Source: Hahella sp. CCB-MM4
Lineage (GTDB): Bacteria > Pseudomonadota > Gammaproteobacteria > Pseudomonadales > Oleiphilaceae
NCBI RefSeq assembly: GCF_002260525.1
Contig: NZ_MRYI01000011.1
Span: 62,001-126,000, forward strand
Length of the DNA: 64,000 bases
Reading direction: 5' to 3'
A program made the position numbers and the translations under genes. The notes under the pieces were generated by a model that saw nothing but the letters and a program-made list of their open reading frames with translations, had not been told where the DNA came from and searched no databases. Position 1 is the stretch's first letter; every line of letters starts with the position of its first letter. This document shows, piece after piece, positions 37,427 to 46,497 of the stretch.

Positions 37427-40105
37427 ATGTCAGCTCAATGTGCCTCCAACATTCACACCACCTGCGCTTACTGTGGAGTAGGCTGCGGAATCACGGCGGA
37501 AGTGGTGGATGTCGATACTCGCCAGGTAAAAATTAAAGGCCAGTCTGATCACCCGGCTAACTTCGGAAGGCTTTGTTCCAAAGGAACTGCGCTGGCTGAA
37601 ACCCTGGGAGCAGAGAACCGGCTTCTTCACCCTCTGGTCGATGGCCAACAGGTTTCCTGGGAATCAGCCCTGGACCAAGTGGCACAGCGCTTCATGGCTG
37701 TGATCGACGAACACGGCCCCGACGCCGTTGCATTCTATCTGTCCGGACAACTGTTAACCGAAGACTACTACGTTGCCAACAAGCTGATGAAAGGGTTCAT
37801 CGGCACAGCCAATGTGGACACTAACTCCCGGCTTTGCATGTCCTCCTCCGTTGTCGGCCACAAACGTGCTTTTGGTACTGACACCGTTCCCGGCAATTAT
37901 GAAGACCTTGAACAGGCAGATCTGGTCATTTTGACAGGGTCAAATACTGCCTGGTGTCACCCGATCGTATTCCAGCGCATCAAAGCGGCCAAAAAACTGC
38001 GTCCGGAAATGAAAGTGGTGGTGATCGACCCCCGCCGGACAGCCACCTGCGAAATTGCCGACTTGTATCTGCCGGTTAAGCCGGGAACCGATGCCTTCCT
38101 GTTTAACGGACTACTCTCGTATCTCAGTCGACTGGGATCCATCGATTACGAATATCTGGAACGACACACAGAAGGCTTCGGCTCTGCGATCAAGGCAGCC
38201 AATGAGACAGCCGGCGACATTGTGACAGTTGCATTGAAATGTGGCTTGAAAGAAGCAGAAGTGGCCACGTTATTCGACTGGTTCCGCCGCACGGAAAAGT
38301 CTGTCTCCGTGTATTCACAAGGCATTAACCAATCAAGCAGTGGTTCAGACAAAGTCAACGCAATCATCAACTGTCATCTGGCCACCGGACGTATCGGAAA
38401 GCCAGGCATGGGCCCGTTTTCCCTGACGGGACAACCCAATGCCATGGGTGGCCGGGAGGTTGGAGGGCTGGCAAATCAATTGGCTGCGCACATGGACTTC
38501 GAGCCAGAAGACATTGAACGTGTCAGTCGCTTCTGGAATGCTCCGAACATCGCACAGAAAGCCGGTTTAAAAGCGGTAGATTTATTTGAAGCCGTGGCAG
38601 AAGGCCGCATAAAGGCGGTCTGGATCATGGGGACCAATCCAGCCGTGAGCCTGCCCAATGCCAATCGCGTGGCGCAGGCTTTGTCCCGCTGCGCAACGGT
38701 GATCGTTTCCGACTGCATACACCACACTGACACGGCAGAGTATGCCAATATTCTACTCCCCGCCCTTGGCTGGGGAGAGAAAGACGGAACGGTCACCAAC
38801 TCTGAGAGACGGATCTCCCGTCAGCGTGCCCTGCTTCCACCAATGGGTGAAGCCCGTCCCGACTGGTGGGCACTTTGTGAAGTGGGCCGGAGAATGGGAT
38901 ATAAAGAGGGTTTTAACTTTCAATCCAGCCATGAAATCTTTATCGAACATGCCGCTCTCTCCGGGTTTGAAAACTCCCCGGATGACAGGCTACGTGACTT
39001 CAACATTGCCGCACTAAGTGATATCAGCCCGCAGCAATATGATCAGCTGCAACCTTTCCAATGGCCTTTGTATAAACAGGAAACCACAGGAACCTCACGC
39101 CTATTTGCTGACGGCCAGTATTTTACCTCCAATCGCAAGGCCAGACTGCTGCCCATCATCCCCAGTCTGCCAAAGGGGGAGCTATCCGAGGAATATCCAC
39201 TAAGCCTCAATACCGGTCGCATCAGGGATCAGTGGCACACTATGACCCGAACGGGACTGGCACCACAACTCAATCAACACATTGCTGAACCGTTCTGCGA
39301 AATTCATCCTGATGATGCTGCTGCCATCAATGTGGAGCAGGACAGCCTGATCAGAATCAGTTCCAGTTACGGCAAGATGCTGGCCCGGGCACAGATTACT
39401 GACACACAGCAACCGGGACAACTCTTCGTTCCCATGCACTGGACCGGTCAGCTATCTAGCGCCGGGCGTATGGGGCCGCTAATCAACCCCGTTACTGATC
39501 CGTTTTCCGGACAACCTGAAAGCAAGCATACGCCGGTTAAGGCCGAAGCCTTTGCTGCCAATTGGCATGGCTTTGTATTTTCCCGCAAGCCATTAGAAGT
39601 GGAAGGCATTGCTTACTGGGTGAAGATTCGCGGACGTCAGTTCTATCGTTATGAACTGGCGGGTGATGCCGCCATAGAAAACTTCAGCCATTGGAGTCGG
39701 AAGCTTTTGTTGTCGGGCGTCCCTCATGAGGAGTGGCAAGAATATTCTGACCCTTCCGCAGGTAAATATCGTGCAGCGGCCTTTGTTGACGGGAAGCTCA
39801 CCGGCTGCCTGTTTATTGCACCCGACAGTCAGTTACCTGAACGGTCCTGGCTGGCCAGCATGTTTGACGCAGAAAACCTGACTGACAAGGATCGCTTGAG
39901 TCTGCTGGCGGGTATTCCGATGAATCAAGCAGCGAACACTGGTAAGACAGTCTGCGCCTGCTTTGGCGTGGGTGAAAACACCATACGCAACACGATTCAG
40001 CAGCAACAGCTCAATTCTGTCGAAGCAATCGGAAAATGCCTGAATGCGGGCACCAACTGCGGCTCTTGTATCCCAGAGCTCCAGGCTTTACTGGATGCGC
40101 AATAG
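37427..40105 (+). CDS. nasA: Assimilatory nitrate reductase, molybdopterin subunit
   Basis: The enzyme reduces nitrate to nitrite in the cytoplasm. The 892-residue protein begins with a 4Fe-4S site (C13, C16, C20, C50 in CAYCGVGCG and GRLCSKG), continues through the molybdopterin oxidoreductase and dinucleotide-binding domains (LTGSNTAWCHPI, TGRIGKPGMGPFSLTGQPNA), and ends in a BFD-like [2Fe-2S] domain with C843, C845, C878 and C881. This extra C-terminal cluster is typical of NasA/NasC-type reductases fed by a separate NADH flavoprotein or ferredoxin; no such gene is adjacent. It is 151 bases after nirD. The symbol nasA follows Klebsiella use; in some Pseudomonas annotations nasA is the transporter. 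Confidence 0.95.
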   Translation: MSAQCASNIHTTCAYCGVGCGITAEVVDVDTRQVKIKGQSDHPANFGRLCSKGTALAETLGAENRLLHPLVDGQQVSWESALDQVAQRFMAVIDEHGPDAVAFYLSGQLLTEDYYVANKLMKGFIGTANVDTNSRLCMSSSVVGHKRAFGTDTVPGNYEDLEQADLVILTGSNTAWCHPIVFQRIKAAKKLRPEMKVVVIDPRRTATCEIADLYLPVKPGTDAFLFNGLLSYLSRLGSIDYEYLERHTEGFGSAIKAANETAGDIVTVALKCGLKEAEVATLFDWFRRTEKSVSVYSQGINQSSSGSDKVNAIINCHLATGRIGKPGMGPFSLTGQPNAMGGREVGGLANQLAAHMDFEPEDIERVSRFWNAPNIAQKAGLKAVDLFEAVAEGRIKAVWIMGTNPAVSLPNANRVAQALSRCATVIVSDCIHHTDTAEYANILLPALGWGEKDGTVTNSERRISRQRALLPPMGEARPDWWALCEVGRRMGYKEGFNFQSSHEIFIEHAALSGFENSPDDRLRDFNIAALSDISPQQYDQLQPFQWPLYKQETTGTSRLFADGQYFTSNRKARLLPIIPSLPKGELSEEYPLSLNTGRIRDQWHTMTRTGLAPQLNQHIAEPFCEIHPDDAAAINVEQDSLIRISSSYGKMLARAQITDTQQPGQLFVPMHWTGQLSSAGRMGPLINPVTDPFSGQPESKHTPVKAEAFAANWHGFVFSRKPLEVEGIAYWVKIRGRQFYRYELAGDAAIENFSHWSRKLLLSGVPHEEWQEYSDPSAGKYRAAAFVDGKLTGCLFIAPDSQLPERSWLASMFDAENLTDKDRLSLLAGIPMNQAANTGKTVCACFGVGENTIRNTIQQQQLNSVEAIGKCLNAGTNCGSCIPELQALLDAQ

Positions 40106-40163
40106 GATTAACCCTTTAAACGATTTTGAGGAGCATTTATCAGCAACGACTCACTCCTCGACA

Positions 40164-40189
40164 AAGGAGCCTATACGGCTCCTCTTTTT
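40164..40189 (+). terminator. Terminator after the nitrate reductase gene
   Basis: AGGAGCC-TATAC-GGCTCCT followed by CTTTTTC: a seven-base-pair stem with a T run. It lies between convergent genes. Confidence 0.85.
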
Positions 40190-40219
40190 CATAAGCGGTA
40201 ATTGGCAGATAAGTGCAGA

Positions 40220-40576
40220 TTACTGAGTACCTGAACGTAGCTCAATATCCCCATATTTTGACTGGTCATACATGGTATAAGGCAGGGCCAGCGTATCCAG
40301 AACACCTGAAACGACCAAGTCTACCAACCACAGAGTAGCGGCACCTTCGGTTCCCTGCCAGGCATGAACCGGTGCAGGACGACCATACATCCGACACAGA
40401 TCATAACTGACACCACTGTATACCCGCGGCAGACTGGTACAGTATGACCCCTCTTCCTTCAGGTTTTTTGCAGCAACGTGTTCAGGTTTTCCTAATGTAT
40501 TAATGGTCCCGCAGCCCGTCTGGAGCGCGAGAATAGACAGCAAACCGATAGTGGCGGTCAATCGGATTAACAACAT
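40220..40576 (-). CDS. YceK/YidQ-like lipoprotein
   Basis: A 118-residue protein whose signal peptide ends in a lipobox (LALQTGCGTI), with the acceptor Cys near residue 22, so it should be a lipoprotein. The body matches the small YceK/YidQ group: YSGVSYDLCRMYG and a hydrophobic stretch LWLVDLVVSGVLDTLALPYTMY. E. coli homologues are outer-membrane-type lipoproteins of unknown function. The ATG at 40576 is used; a TTG two codons earlier is possible. The ribosome site is weak. Confidence 0.8.
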   Translation of the reverse strand: MLLIRLTATIGLLSILALQTGCGTINTLGKPEHVAAKNLKEEGSYCTSLPRVYSGVSYDLCRMYGRPAPVHAWQGTEGAATLWLVDLVVSGVLDTLALPYTMYDQSKYGDIELRSGTQ

Positions 40577-40888
40577 AAACAAAGGCTTTTTAATCGTTAG
40601 TTTTTTTTAGTTCGTTATCTTTTTTGTACGTAATTTTCTAGTTCTTTTTTCTTGTTCTTTCATCGTGCAGCCCGGCATCAATACCGGGACTGGAAACAAA
40701 GACTACCCCATAACAGGCAGCAATAGCGTGAGGAACATCATAGACCGGGTAATTCACCGCAGAATCTAGAGTGTCAAATGAGAAGGTAAAAGAAAATTAT
40801 TTCAGACTGGTGAAAGAGAACCAGGGAGTGCAGGCCGACATTCAAGCAGGCCTGCTGCTATTCAGACAATCAGCAAAGAAGCCTAAAT
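40577..40888. other. Spacer between lipoprotein and GFA gene
   Basis: About 310 bases, T-rich near the lipoprotein gene. A 63-codon GTG frame at 40771 has no ribosome site and overlaps the GFA gene. I see no other element. Confidence 0.5.
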
Positions 40889-41239
40889 TTATAACGAAGC
40901 CCCATCAAAAACTTCAAAAGGCAAAGCCGTCGAATCCAATTCTTCCAGGCAACCCAGGTTAACCCTGTAATGTCCCGGCTTCCGAAAGGTTTGATGAAAG
41001 GTATAAATGCCGCAATGGTTACAGTAATAATGTTTGGCGATACAGCTTCCAAATTCATACTTGGCTAACGCATTATCATCCGCTGAAATTTTCAATTGCT
41101 CCGGCGGCATCACAAAGGCCGACATGACAGCCCCTTTCCGACGACAGATTGAACAGTTGCAACGCAGCCCCTTCTCGATTGTTTCACTCTCAAATTCGAA
41201 TTTGACGGCGCCGCAATGGCAGCTTCCTGTATAGCGCAT
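40889..41239 (-). CDS. GFA family zinc protein
   Basis: The 116-residue protein has the GFA/CENP-V zinc fold: GSCHCGAVKFEFE near the start, LRCNCSICRRKGA (about 27-39) and YYCNHCGIYTFHQ (about 71-83). The family name comes from the glutathione-dependent formaldehyde-activating enzyme, but most members have no shown activity and that original assignment has been doubted. It is not next to the formaldehyde genes of this window. Confidence 0.88.
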   Translation of the reverse strand: MRYTGSCHCGAVKFEFESETIEKGLRCNCSICRRKGAVMSAFVMPPEQLKISADDNALAKYEFGSCIAKHYYCNHCGIYTFHQTFRKPGHYRVNLGCLEELDSTALPFEVFDGASL

Positions 41240-41284
41240 ATCCGGAGTTCCTACTCAATGGTTTAACGGTGAAGTTCACAGCTG

Positions 41285-42685
41285 TTACTGCTTAGCCGAA
41301 CCATTGTCATCAGGATACAAATACTGAGTCAATATTTCTCTGCCGTTAAACTCGGCATCGAGGACCGAAAGAAAGGTATATACACCCACCAATTTACGGT
41401 TCAGAAACACAAATTCTTTGGGTGGGATCTGGAAATAGCGACTAATCGCCGATCTGGTGGCACGTTTTGCAATCCGGGTGGGTAGGTCACTGCGCTTCCA
41501 GCAATACTCCGCTTTGTCATTCAGCGAGTTGGAAGGGACATGCAAGCTCTCCGGCCCCAATGGCTCCAGCACCGCCATACAGACTTCACCAAACTCCTTC
41601 AGAACATAATCCGGCCACTCCCTGCGCATAAACCTGAGCCGGATAGCCCCCTCAATCACGGAATCAAGATCCTGCTCATAGGAAGCTTTGATCATCTGGC
41701 AGACTGGCTCAATGAATTCCGGTGGGTATTTCTGAACGGCACCAAAATCCAGAAGCACAATCCGGTCCTTGTCCTCGCCCAATCGAATTCGGTAATTCCC
41801 AAAATTGGGATCTGTCTGCAGTTCACTCCAGACAAACAGCTCACGCAGGAATAGCTCCAAGGCAGCCTTGGCTAGATGATTGCGCCGTTCCAACGGTAGA
41901 GCAACGACCGTAGCATCACCTACGCCAACACCCTCTTCATAAGAAGTGGTAATCACGTGGCCGGTAGAATATTCAGGAAAAACTTCGGGCACTACGTAGC
42001 GATCGTCACCTTTCAGCATTTCGCCAAAACGACGGGTAGTCTCAAGCTCAAGCTGGTAATCCACTTCCCGGTGCATCATTGTCCGGACTTCATCCAACCA
42101 ATCATCGAAATCCCGGCCCAGTGAGACCATACGGGCCATTTTTAACAGTGTGGCTACCGCATTGATATCACTGTCAATCGCATCCGCGACCCCGGGATAT
42201 TGAATCTTCATGCATAGGACTCTGCCGTCGGATTTACGTACGGCTTTGTGTACCTGTCCCAGTGATGCAGCCCCAAGGGGTTCATGATCGATGTCCAGCT
42301 CGGCAAGGTGAGATTCTCCCAGCTCCCGCACCAGCACCTGCCTCATGACCGGCCATTCCAAGGCCGTCGTTCTATCCTCAAGGGTATGTAGAGCCTCAGT
42401 GACTTCAACGGGAAGGAAGTGCTCACCATACAAGGCCATCACCTGACCAATTTTCACCACACTTCCCTTCAGATGTCCAAGCTCCTCCACCAGGTAATGT
42501 GCCTGCCTGGAGAGCGCATCTCGCTTACGCTGCTCTTTCTTGTCTTTGGATGAAAACAGGTTGGCGGCCATATTGCCGGCTAAACGTGAGCCCGCCATGA
42601 CGCCGGCACGAGTCAGGCTAAGACGGCGCTCGAAACTTCCGGTTTTAATACGCTGAACTGAGCGATGTTTGGGTTTGTCTGCCAT
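41285..42685 (-). CDS. ABC1/UbiB family kinase-like protein
   Basis: A 466-residue member of the ABC1/AarF family. The family's distinctive KxGQ motif is present (VVKIGQVMALYGE, about residue 76), as are the Ala-rich loop LGAASLGQVHKA and the metal-binding VLLDFGAVQ. Unlike UbiB proper it has no C-terminal membrane helices, so it belongs to the soluble group found beside the ubiquinone type. Members are linked to quinone or lipid metabolism; the substrate is unknown. Confidence 0.88.
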   Translation of the reverse strand: MADKPKHRSVQRIKTGSFERRLSLTRAGVMAGSRLAGNMAANLFSSKDKKEQRKRDALSRQAHYLVEELGHLKGSVVKIGQVMALYGEHFLPVEVTEALHTLEDRTTALEWPVMRQVLVRELGESHLAELDIDHEPLGAASLGQVHKAVRKSDGRVLCMKIQYPGVADAIDSDINAVATLLKMARMVSLGRDFDDWLDEVRTMMHREVDYQLELETTRRFGEMLKGDDRYVVPEVFPEYSTGHVITTSYEEGVGVGDATVVALPLERRNHLAKAALELFLRELFVWSELQTDPNFGNYRIRLGEDKDRIVLLDFGAVQKYPPEFIEPVCQMIKASYEQDLDSVIEGAIRLRFMRREWPDYVLKEFGEVCMAVLEPLGPESLHVPSNSLNDKAEYCWKRSDLPTRIAKRATRSAISRYFQIPPKEFVFLNRKLVGVYTFLSVLDAEFNGREILTQYLYPDDNGSAKQ

Positions 42686-42850
42686 GTATTGGTCGTTGAG
42701 GTTAGTCAGTGAGTGTGGACTTCCTGAAGAACTTCTGCGCAGTTACCTGCTGACAAAGAACAATGGAGCTGTTTAGCCTGAAGATTCAGAAGGAGTCTTA
42801 ATTTCCGAGAAATCGGAGAAATTCAGAGGAGAGATTATAAGGGAATTAGA

Positions 42851-42874
42851 CCGGTAATGCAGGCACATTACCGG
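42851..42874 (-). terminator. Hairpin after lipA
   Basis: CCGGTAATG-TGCCTG-CATTACCGG on the minus strand, nine pairs and a six-base loop, about 25 bases beyond the lipA stop. The following TCTAATTCCCTT is only moderately T-rich. Confidence 0.6.
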
Positions 42875-42896
42875 CCTCAAAGTGATCCAGTTAGAC

Positions 42897-43895
42897 CTAG
42901 TTAACGATTTCTCCCGCCGCCTGTTTGTCAGCATGATAGGAAGAACGGACCAAAGGTCCACTGGCCACTTGCTTGAACCCTATCTCGTACCCGTAATCTG
43001 CCAATTCCTTGAACTCATCAGGGGTGACAAAACGGTCCACAGGAATGTGATCCTTGGAAGGCGCGAGGTACTGCCCAAGGGTCAGCATGTCGACATTATG
43101 ATCACGCAGATCACGCATCACCTGCTTCACTTCTTCTATCTCCTCGCCAAGACCGAGCATCAGGCCGGATTTGGTTGGAACGTCAGGCGCGAATTCCTTG
43201 AATCGCTTCAACAGCAACAAGGACCACTCGTAATCTGCTCCAGGCCGGGCTTTCTTATAAAGACGGGGAACCGTTTCCAGATTGTGGTTGAACACATCCG
43301 GCGGAGTATCCTTGAGAATCTCCAGTGCAACATCCATGCGTCCACGAAAATCCGGGACCAGAACTTCAATTTTCAGCTCTGGGCTGTATTTACGTGATTC
43401 GCTGATGCACTTGGCAAAATGAGCCGCCCCGCCATCGCGCAGATCGTCCCGGTCCACAGAGGTAACGACCACATATTTCAGCCCCATCTCACCTATTGCC
43501 TGAGCCAAATGAGTCGGCTCATTCTCATCCAGAGGATTTGGGCGGCCGTGAGCAACATCGCAGAAAGGACAACGACGGGTACAGATGTCACCCATGATCA
43601 TAAAGGTGGCAGTACCATGACTGAAACATTCACTCAGGTTGGGGCATGCAGCCTCTTCACAGACAGAATGCAGGTTTAGCTTGCGCAGTTTTTTCTTGAT
43701 ATCTTCCACAGCAGGTGAGCTGGAAAGACGAACCCGAATCCACTCCGGTTTGCGGGGCATGGTATCAGTTGCAATGATTTTTACAGGGTTGCGAGCCACC
43801 TTATCATGGCCCCTCAGCTTAACGCCCTGTTCCACCCTCTTAACCGGCGCTTTTGACGCCTTTGGCAGTGAACCGTCAGTCATGGCATCACTCAT
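42897..43895 (-). CDS. lipA: Lipoyl synthase
   Basis: LipA inserts two sulfur atoms into octanoyl groups on lipoyl domains. The radical-SAM motif is [13 protein letters not shown], and the auxiliary cluster Cys set is [12 protein letters not shown]. The start is taken as the ATG at 43895 (332 residues), which overlaps the end of lipB; the ribosome site AAAGAGG is about 11 bases upstream. A TTG eight codons before would lengthen the protein. It uses the product of LipB encoded just upstream. Confidence 0.97.
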   Translation of the reverse strand: MSDAMTDGSLPKASKAPVKRVEQGVKLRGHDKVARNPVKIIATDTMPRKPEWIRVRLSSSPAVEDIKKKLRKLNLHSVCEEAACPNLSECFSHGTATFMIMGDICTRRCPFCDVAHGRPNPLDENEPTHLAQAIGEMGLKYVVVTSVDRDDLRDGGAAHFAKCISESRKYSPELKIEVLVPDFRGRMDVALEILKDTPPDVFNHNLETVPRLYKKARPGADYEWSLLLLKRFKEFAPDVPTKSGLMLGLGEEIEEVKQVMRDLRDHNVDMLTLGQYLAPSKDHIPVDRFVTPDEFKELADYGYEIGFKQVASGPLVRSSYHADKQAAGEIVN

Positions 43896-44562
43896 ATTCG
43901 GGTAAACCTCTTTTTTCAATAATATTCCGGTAGCCCAGCCGCATACTCATTATTTCAAGCCAACGGGCCGCCACATCCGGCAGAGTTGCCGCCGGGTTTA
44001 AATCTGACACCTGTGTCATTTGCAATCCGGCGTATCCGCAGGGATTAATGCGCAGGAAAGGTTCCAGGTCCATATTGATGTTCAACGCCAGACCATGAAA
44101 GGAGGACCCACGGCGTATCCGCAATCCCAGAGAAGCAATTTTGGCTTCATCCACGTACACACCTGGTGCGTCAGGTTTGGGGTAGGCTTTAATTCCGTAG
44201 CCCGCCAAAGTTTCAACCGTAGTTTCCTCAATGGCAGTAACCAGCTCACGGACGCCTATTTTCAGCCTTGGTAAACGCAACAGTAAATACGCCATTAGTT
44301 GGCCCGGTCCGTGATATGTGACCTGACCACCACGATCCACTTTGACCACAGGAATATCCCCAGGCATCAGAACATGTTCTGCTTTGCCTGCCTGCCCCTG
44401 AGTAAATACCCGTTCATGTTGCAACAACCAGATCTCATCCAGCGTGTCATCATCCCGGTCCTGGGTAAACGCCTGCATGGCCTTCCATACCGGCTCATAC
44501 GGCATCACGCCGAACTGCCGGACGATCACATCCTGTGGAGGGGCTATTTCGATTTCAGACAT
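43888..44562 (-). CDS. lipB: Octanoyltransferase
   Basis: The 224-residue protein transfers octanoyl from acyl carrier protein to lipoyl domains. The family signature [18 protein letters not shown] is at about residues 78-95, and the catalytic Cys is in [12 protein letters not shown] with the Lys in [13 protein letters not shown]. It is 20 bases after ybeD and overlaps lipA, so the three are one unit. AGGATGA precedes the start. Confidence 0.97.
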   Translation of the reverse strand: MSEIEIAPPQDVIVRQFGVMPYEPVWKAMQAFTQDRDDDTLDEIWLLQHERVFTQGQAGKAEHVLMPGDIPVVKVDRGGQVTYHGPGQLMAYLLLRLPRLKIGVRELVTAIEETTVETLAGYGIKAYPKPDAPGVYVDEAKIASLGLRIRRGSSFHGLALNINMDLEPFLRINPCGYAGLQMTQVSDLNPAATLPDVAARWLEIMSMRLGYRNIIEKRGLPEYE

Positions 44563-44582
44563 GATTCATCCTGATCAGAGCG

Positions 44583-44846
44583 TTAAAGAACCATTTGCAC
44601 ATATTTATGGGCCTTCAGGGCCACAAACAAGTTCTTAACATGATCTTCACTCTCCGCCACGATGGTAAACCTCAGTGAGGCAAACCGGCCATTGCGGCTG
44701 TCTATCACCTCGATGGAGGACTCGATGAACGCCGGATAGTGTTCCTTGACGATACCGGCAACCACTTCTTTGAAGTCAGTTTCGGCATGACCAATGACTT
44801 TAAGGGGATAGTCACAAGGGAACTCGATTTTAGGCGTTTCGGACAC
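44583..44846 (-). CDS. ybeD: DUF493/YbeD family protein
   Basis: An 87-residue protein with the ACT-like YbeD fold (FPCDYPLKVIGHAETDF; YVQMVL at the end). It lies between dacA and lipB throughout gammaproteobacteria and may regulate lipoate synthesis, but no activity is proven. The start is GTG with AGGTTG upstream. Confidence 0.93.
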   Translation of the reverse strand: MSETPKIEFPCDYPLKVIGHAETDFKEVVAGIVKEHYPAFIESSIEVIDSRNGRFASLRFTIVAESEDHVKNLFVALKAHKYVQMVL

Positions 44847-45031
44847 TGCGCAACCTATTTGATATTTTCAAGTGATTCGATACTTCCAGCCGTCACTGCC
44901 ATCCATCACAAGCAGTCACAGGAATAACAATCGCACGTTACGCGACGTTATGCAGTCTGGGAATTAGACCCAAAATTAGTACGAGGGTCTGTCAGGTAGG
45001 GCTTATTTTAACCGCTGATGGCTTCAGTAGC

Positions 45032-45050
45032 TAATTTACACTGTAAATTA
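45032..45050. promoter_or_regulatory. Nineteen-base palindrome upstream of ybeD-lipB-lipA
   Basis: TAATTTACA-C-TGTAAATTA is perfect over both nine-base arms, inside a spacer of about 270 bases. GGCTT and AAGCC flank it. It looks like a dimer-binding operator for the ybeD-lipBA unit. The regulator is unknown. Confidence 0.5.
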
Positions 45051-45080
45051 AGCCATAAGTATGGCAAATCGAGGGAGATA

Positions 45081-45103
45081 CCGGGTCCGACCTGCGGACC
45101 CGG
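45081..45103 (-). terminator. Hairpin after dacA
   Basis: CCGGGTCCG-CAGGT-CGGACCCGG on the minus strand, nine G/C-rich pairs, 12 bases past the dacA stop, without a T run. Confidence 0.65.
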
Positions 45104-45114
45104 ATAGCTGCGGA

Positions 45115-46275
45115 TTACTCAAATAATCCCAGGAAAAACAGGACAATGGCGTGCCAGATACGTTTGAAGAAACCGGCTTCCTCAACAGACTGCAAAGCGA
45201 CCACAGGCTCATCCACCAGTAAAGTATCGCCAAGTTTGACCTTCAACTGACCCAGTTCATCACCGGTCTGGACGGGTGCCTTAATCACTTTATCCACATC
45301 TACAGAGGCTTCAAGAGCGCCTTTTTGCCCGCGGGGAATGGTGACCACGATATTTTTGGCCAGCCCCAGCGGCAACTCATCCGCCTCACCTGCCCAAAGC
45401 TTGCTGTCCATAAGCTTCTCACCGGCAGCGTATAGCTTATGAGTCTCATAGTAGCGGAACCCATAGTTGAGCAACTTCAGGGTTTCCCTGGCACGGGCCT
45501 CTTCGCTCTTGGTTCCCATGACGACACTGATCAGGCGCATACCATCGCGCACCGCAGACGACACAAGGCAGTATCCGGCTTCATTGGTATGACCGGTTTT
45601 CAAGCCGTCTACACTCTTGTCGCGCCATAAAAGCAAATTGCGGTTAGGCTGACGAATGTTGTTGTAGGTAAAGTATTTTTCCGAATAGATAGGATACTGC
45701 TCGGGAAAATCATTAATGATGGCATTAGCCAATAGCGCCAGATCGTAGGCAGACGAGAAATGATTCTCATGTGGCAGCCCTGTAGCATTCATGAAGTTTG
45801 AGTTTTTCATCCCCAAACGCGCAGCATGCTGATTCATGATCGATGCAAAGGCATCTTCGCTGCCAGCCAGGTATTCGGCGACCGCGACACTGGCATCATT
45901 ACCCGACTGAATAACGATCCCCTTCAATAACTCTTTCAGAGGAACTGTCGTGCCTTCGCGGACAAACATTTTTGATCCGCCGGTTTTCCAGGCATTAACG
46001 CTGATCGGAACCTCGTCCTTAAATCCAACGTTCCCTTTGCTGACTTCATAATCAAGGATATAGGAAGTCATCATTTTGGTCAGGCTGGCCGGAGGCAATT
46101 GTTCGTGGGCATTATGCTCCACAATAATGGCGCCACTCTCAGCGTCCATCAATATATATGATGAACCCGCGATCTGGGGCGGAGCAGGAATCATTGCCGG
46201 CTGTTCGGCAAATACCTGGCATGTAAATAGGCTGAAAACGAAGGCAAGAAAGAATTTCATCCTTGGTTGCGACAT
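45115..46275 (-). CDS. dacA: D-alanyl-D-alanine carboxypeptidase (PBP5/6 type)
   Basis: A 386-residue serine carboxypeptidase that trims the terminal D-Ala of peptidoglycan stem peptides. The active-site triads are S64-L-T-K67, S124-G-N126 and K226-T-G228. A signal peptide ends at VFA near residue 23, and the C-terminal amphipathic tail (FFKRIWHAIVLFFLGLF) attaches the protein to the outer face of the inner membrane. The start may instead be the ATG five codons later (MKFFLAF). Confidence 0.96.
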   Translation of the reverse strand: MSQPRMKFFLAFVFSLFTCQVFAEQPAMIPAPPQIAGSSYILMDAESGAIIVEHNAHEQLPPASLTKMMTSYILDYEVSKGNVGFKDEVPISVNAWKTGGSKMFVREGTTVPLKELLKGIVIQSGNDASVAVAEYLAGSEDAFASIMNQHAARLGMKNSNFMNATGLPHENHFSSAYDLALLANAIINDFPEQYPIYSEKYFTYNNIRQPNRNLLLWRDKSVDGLKTGHTNEAGYCLVSSAVRDGMRLISVVMGTKSEEARARETLKLLNYGFRYYETHKLYAAGEKLMDSKLWAGEADELPLGLAKNIVVTIPRGQKGALEASVDVDKVIKAPVQTGDELGQLKVKLGDTLLVDEPVVALQSVEEAGFFKRIWHAIVLFFLGLFE

Positions 46276-46395
46276 GGGAAACTCTGGACTCTTTGATTTT
46301 TAATTAGGGATGAATAACGACTGTGATTAACCTGTCGATGTTCAACTGGTTAGTGGTTCGAGGAATAGTATCGGAAAGTGACTACGAATTCACCT

Positions 46396-46463
46396 CCAGC
46401 CATCATTACCATGGCGTAATGCCTCAAAGCCAGCCGTCGTTAGCATGGCGTAATACGTCAAAA
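46396..46463. repeat. Two 34-base direct repeats between rlpA and dacA
   Basis: Units at 46396-46429 and 46430-46463 differ at about six positions; CATGGCGTAAT is common to both. They are directly adjacent and lie 35 bases past the rlpA stop on the minus strand, beyond its terminator. Confidence 0.85.
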
Positions 46464-46471
46464 ATATGAAA

Positions 46472-46488
46472 GAGAGGTGTACCCTCTC
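46472..46488 (-). terminator. Terminator of rlpA
   Basis: On the minus strand GAGAGG-GTACA-CCTCTC followed by TTTCATATTTTT, 10 bases beyond the rlpA stop. Six-pair stem with a T-rich tail. Confidence 0.7.
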
Positions 46489-46497
46489 CCCAAAATC

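Noticed and set aside
40771-40962. 63-codon GTG frame
   Set aside because: Lacks a ribosome site and runs 74 bases into the GFA gene on the other strand. The peptide is charged and soluble, so it is not impossible.
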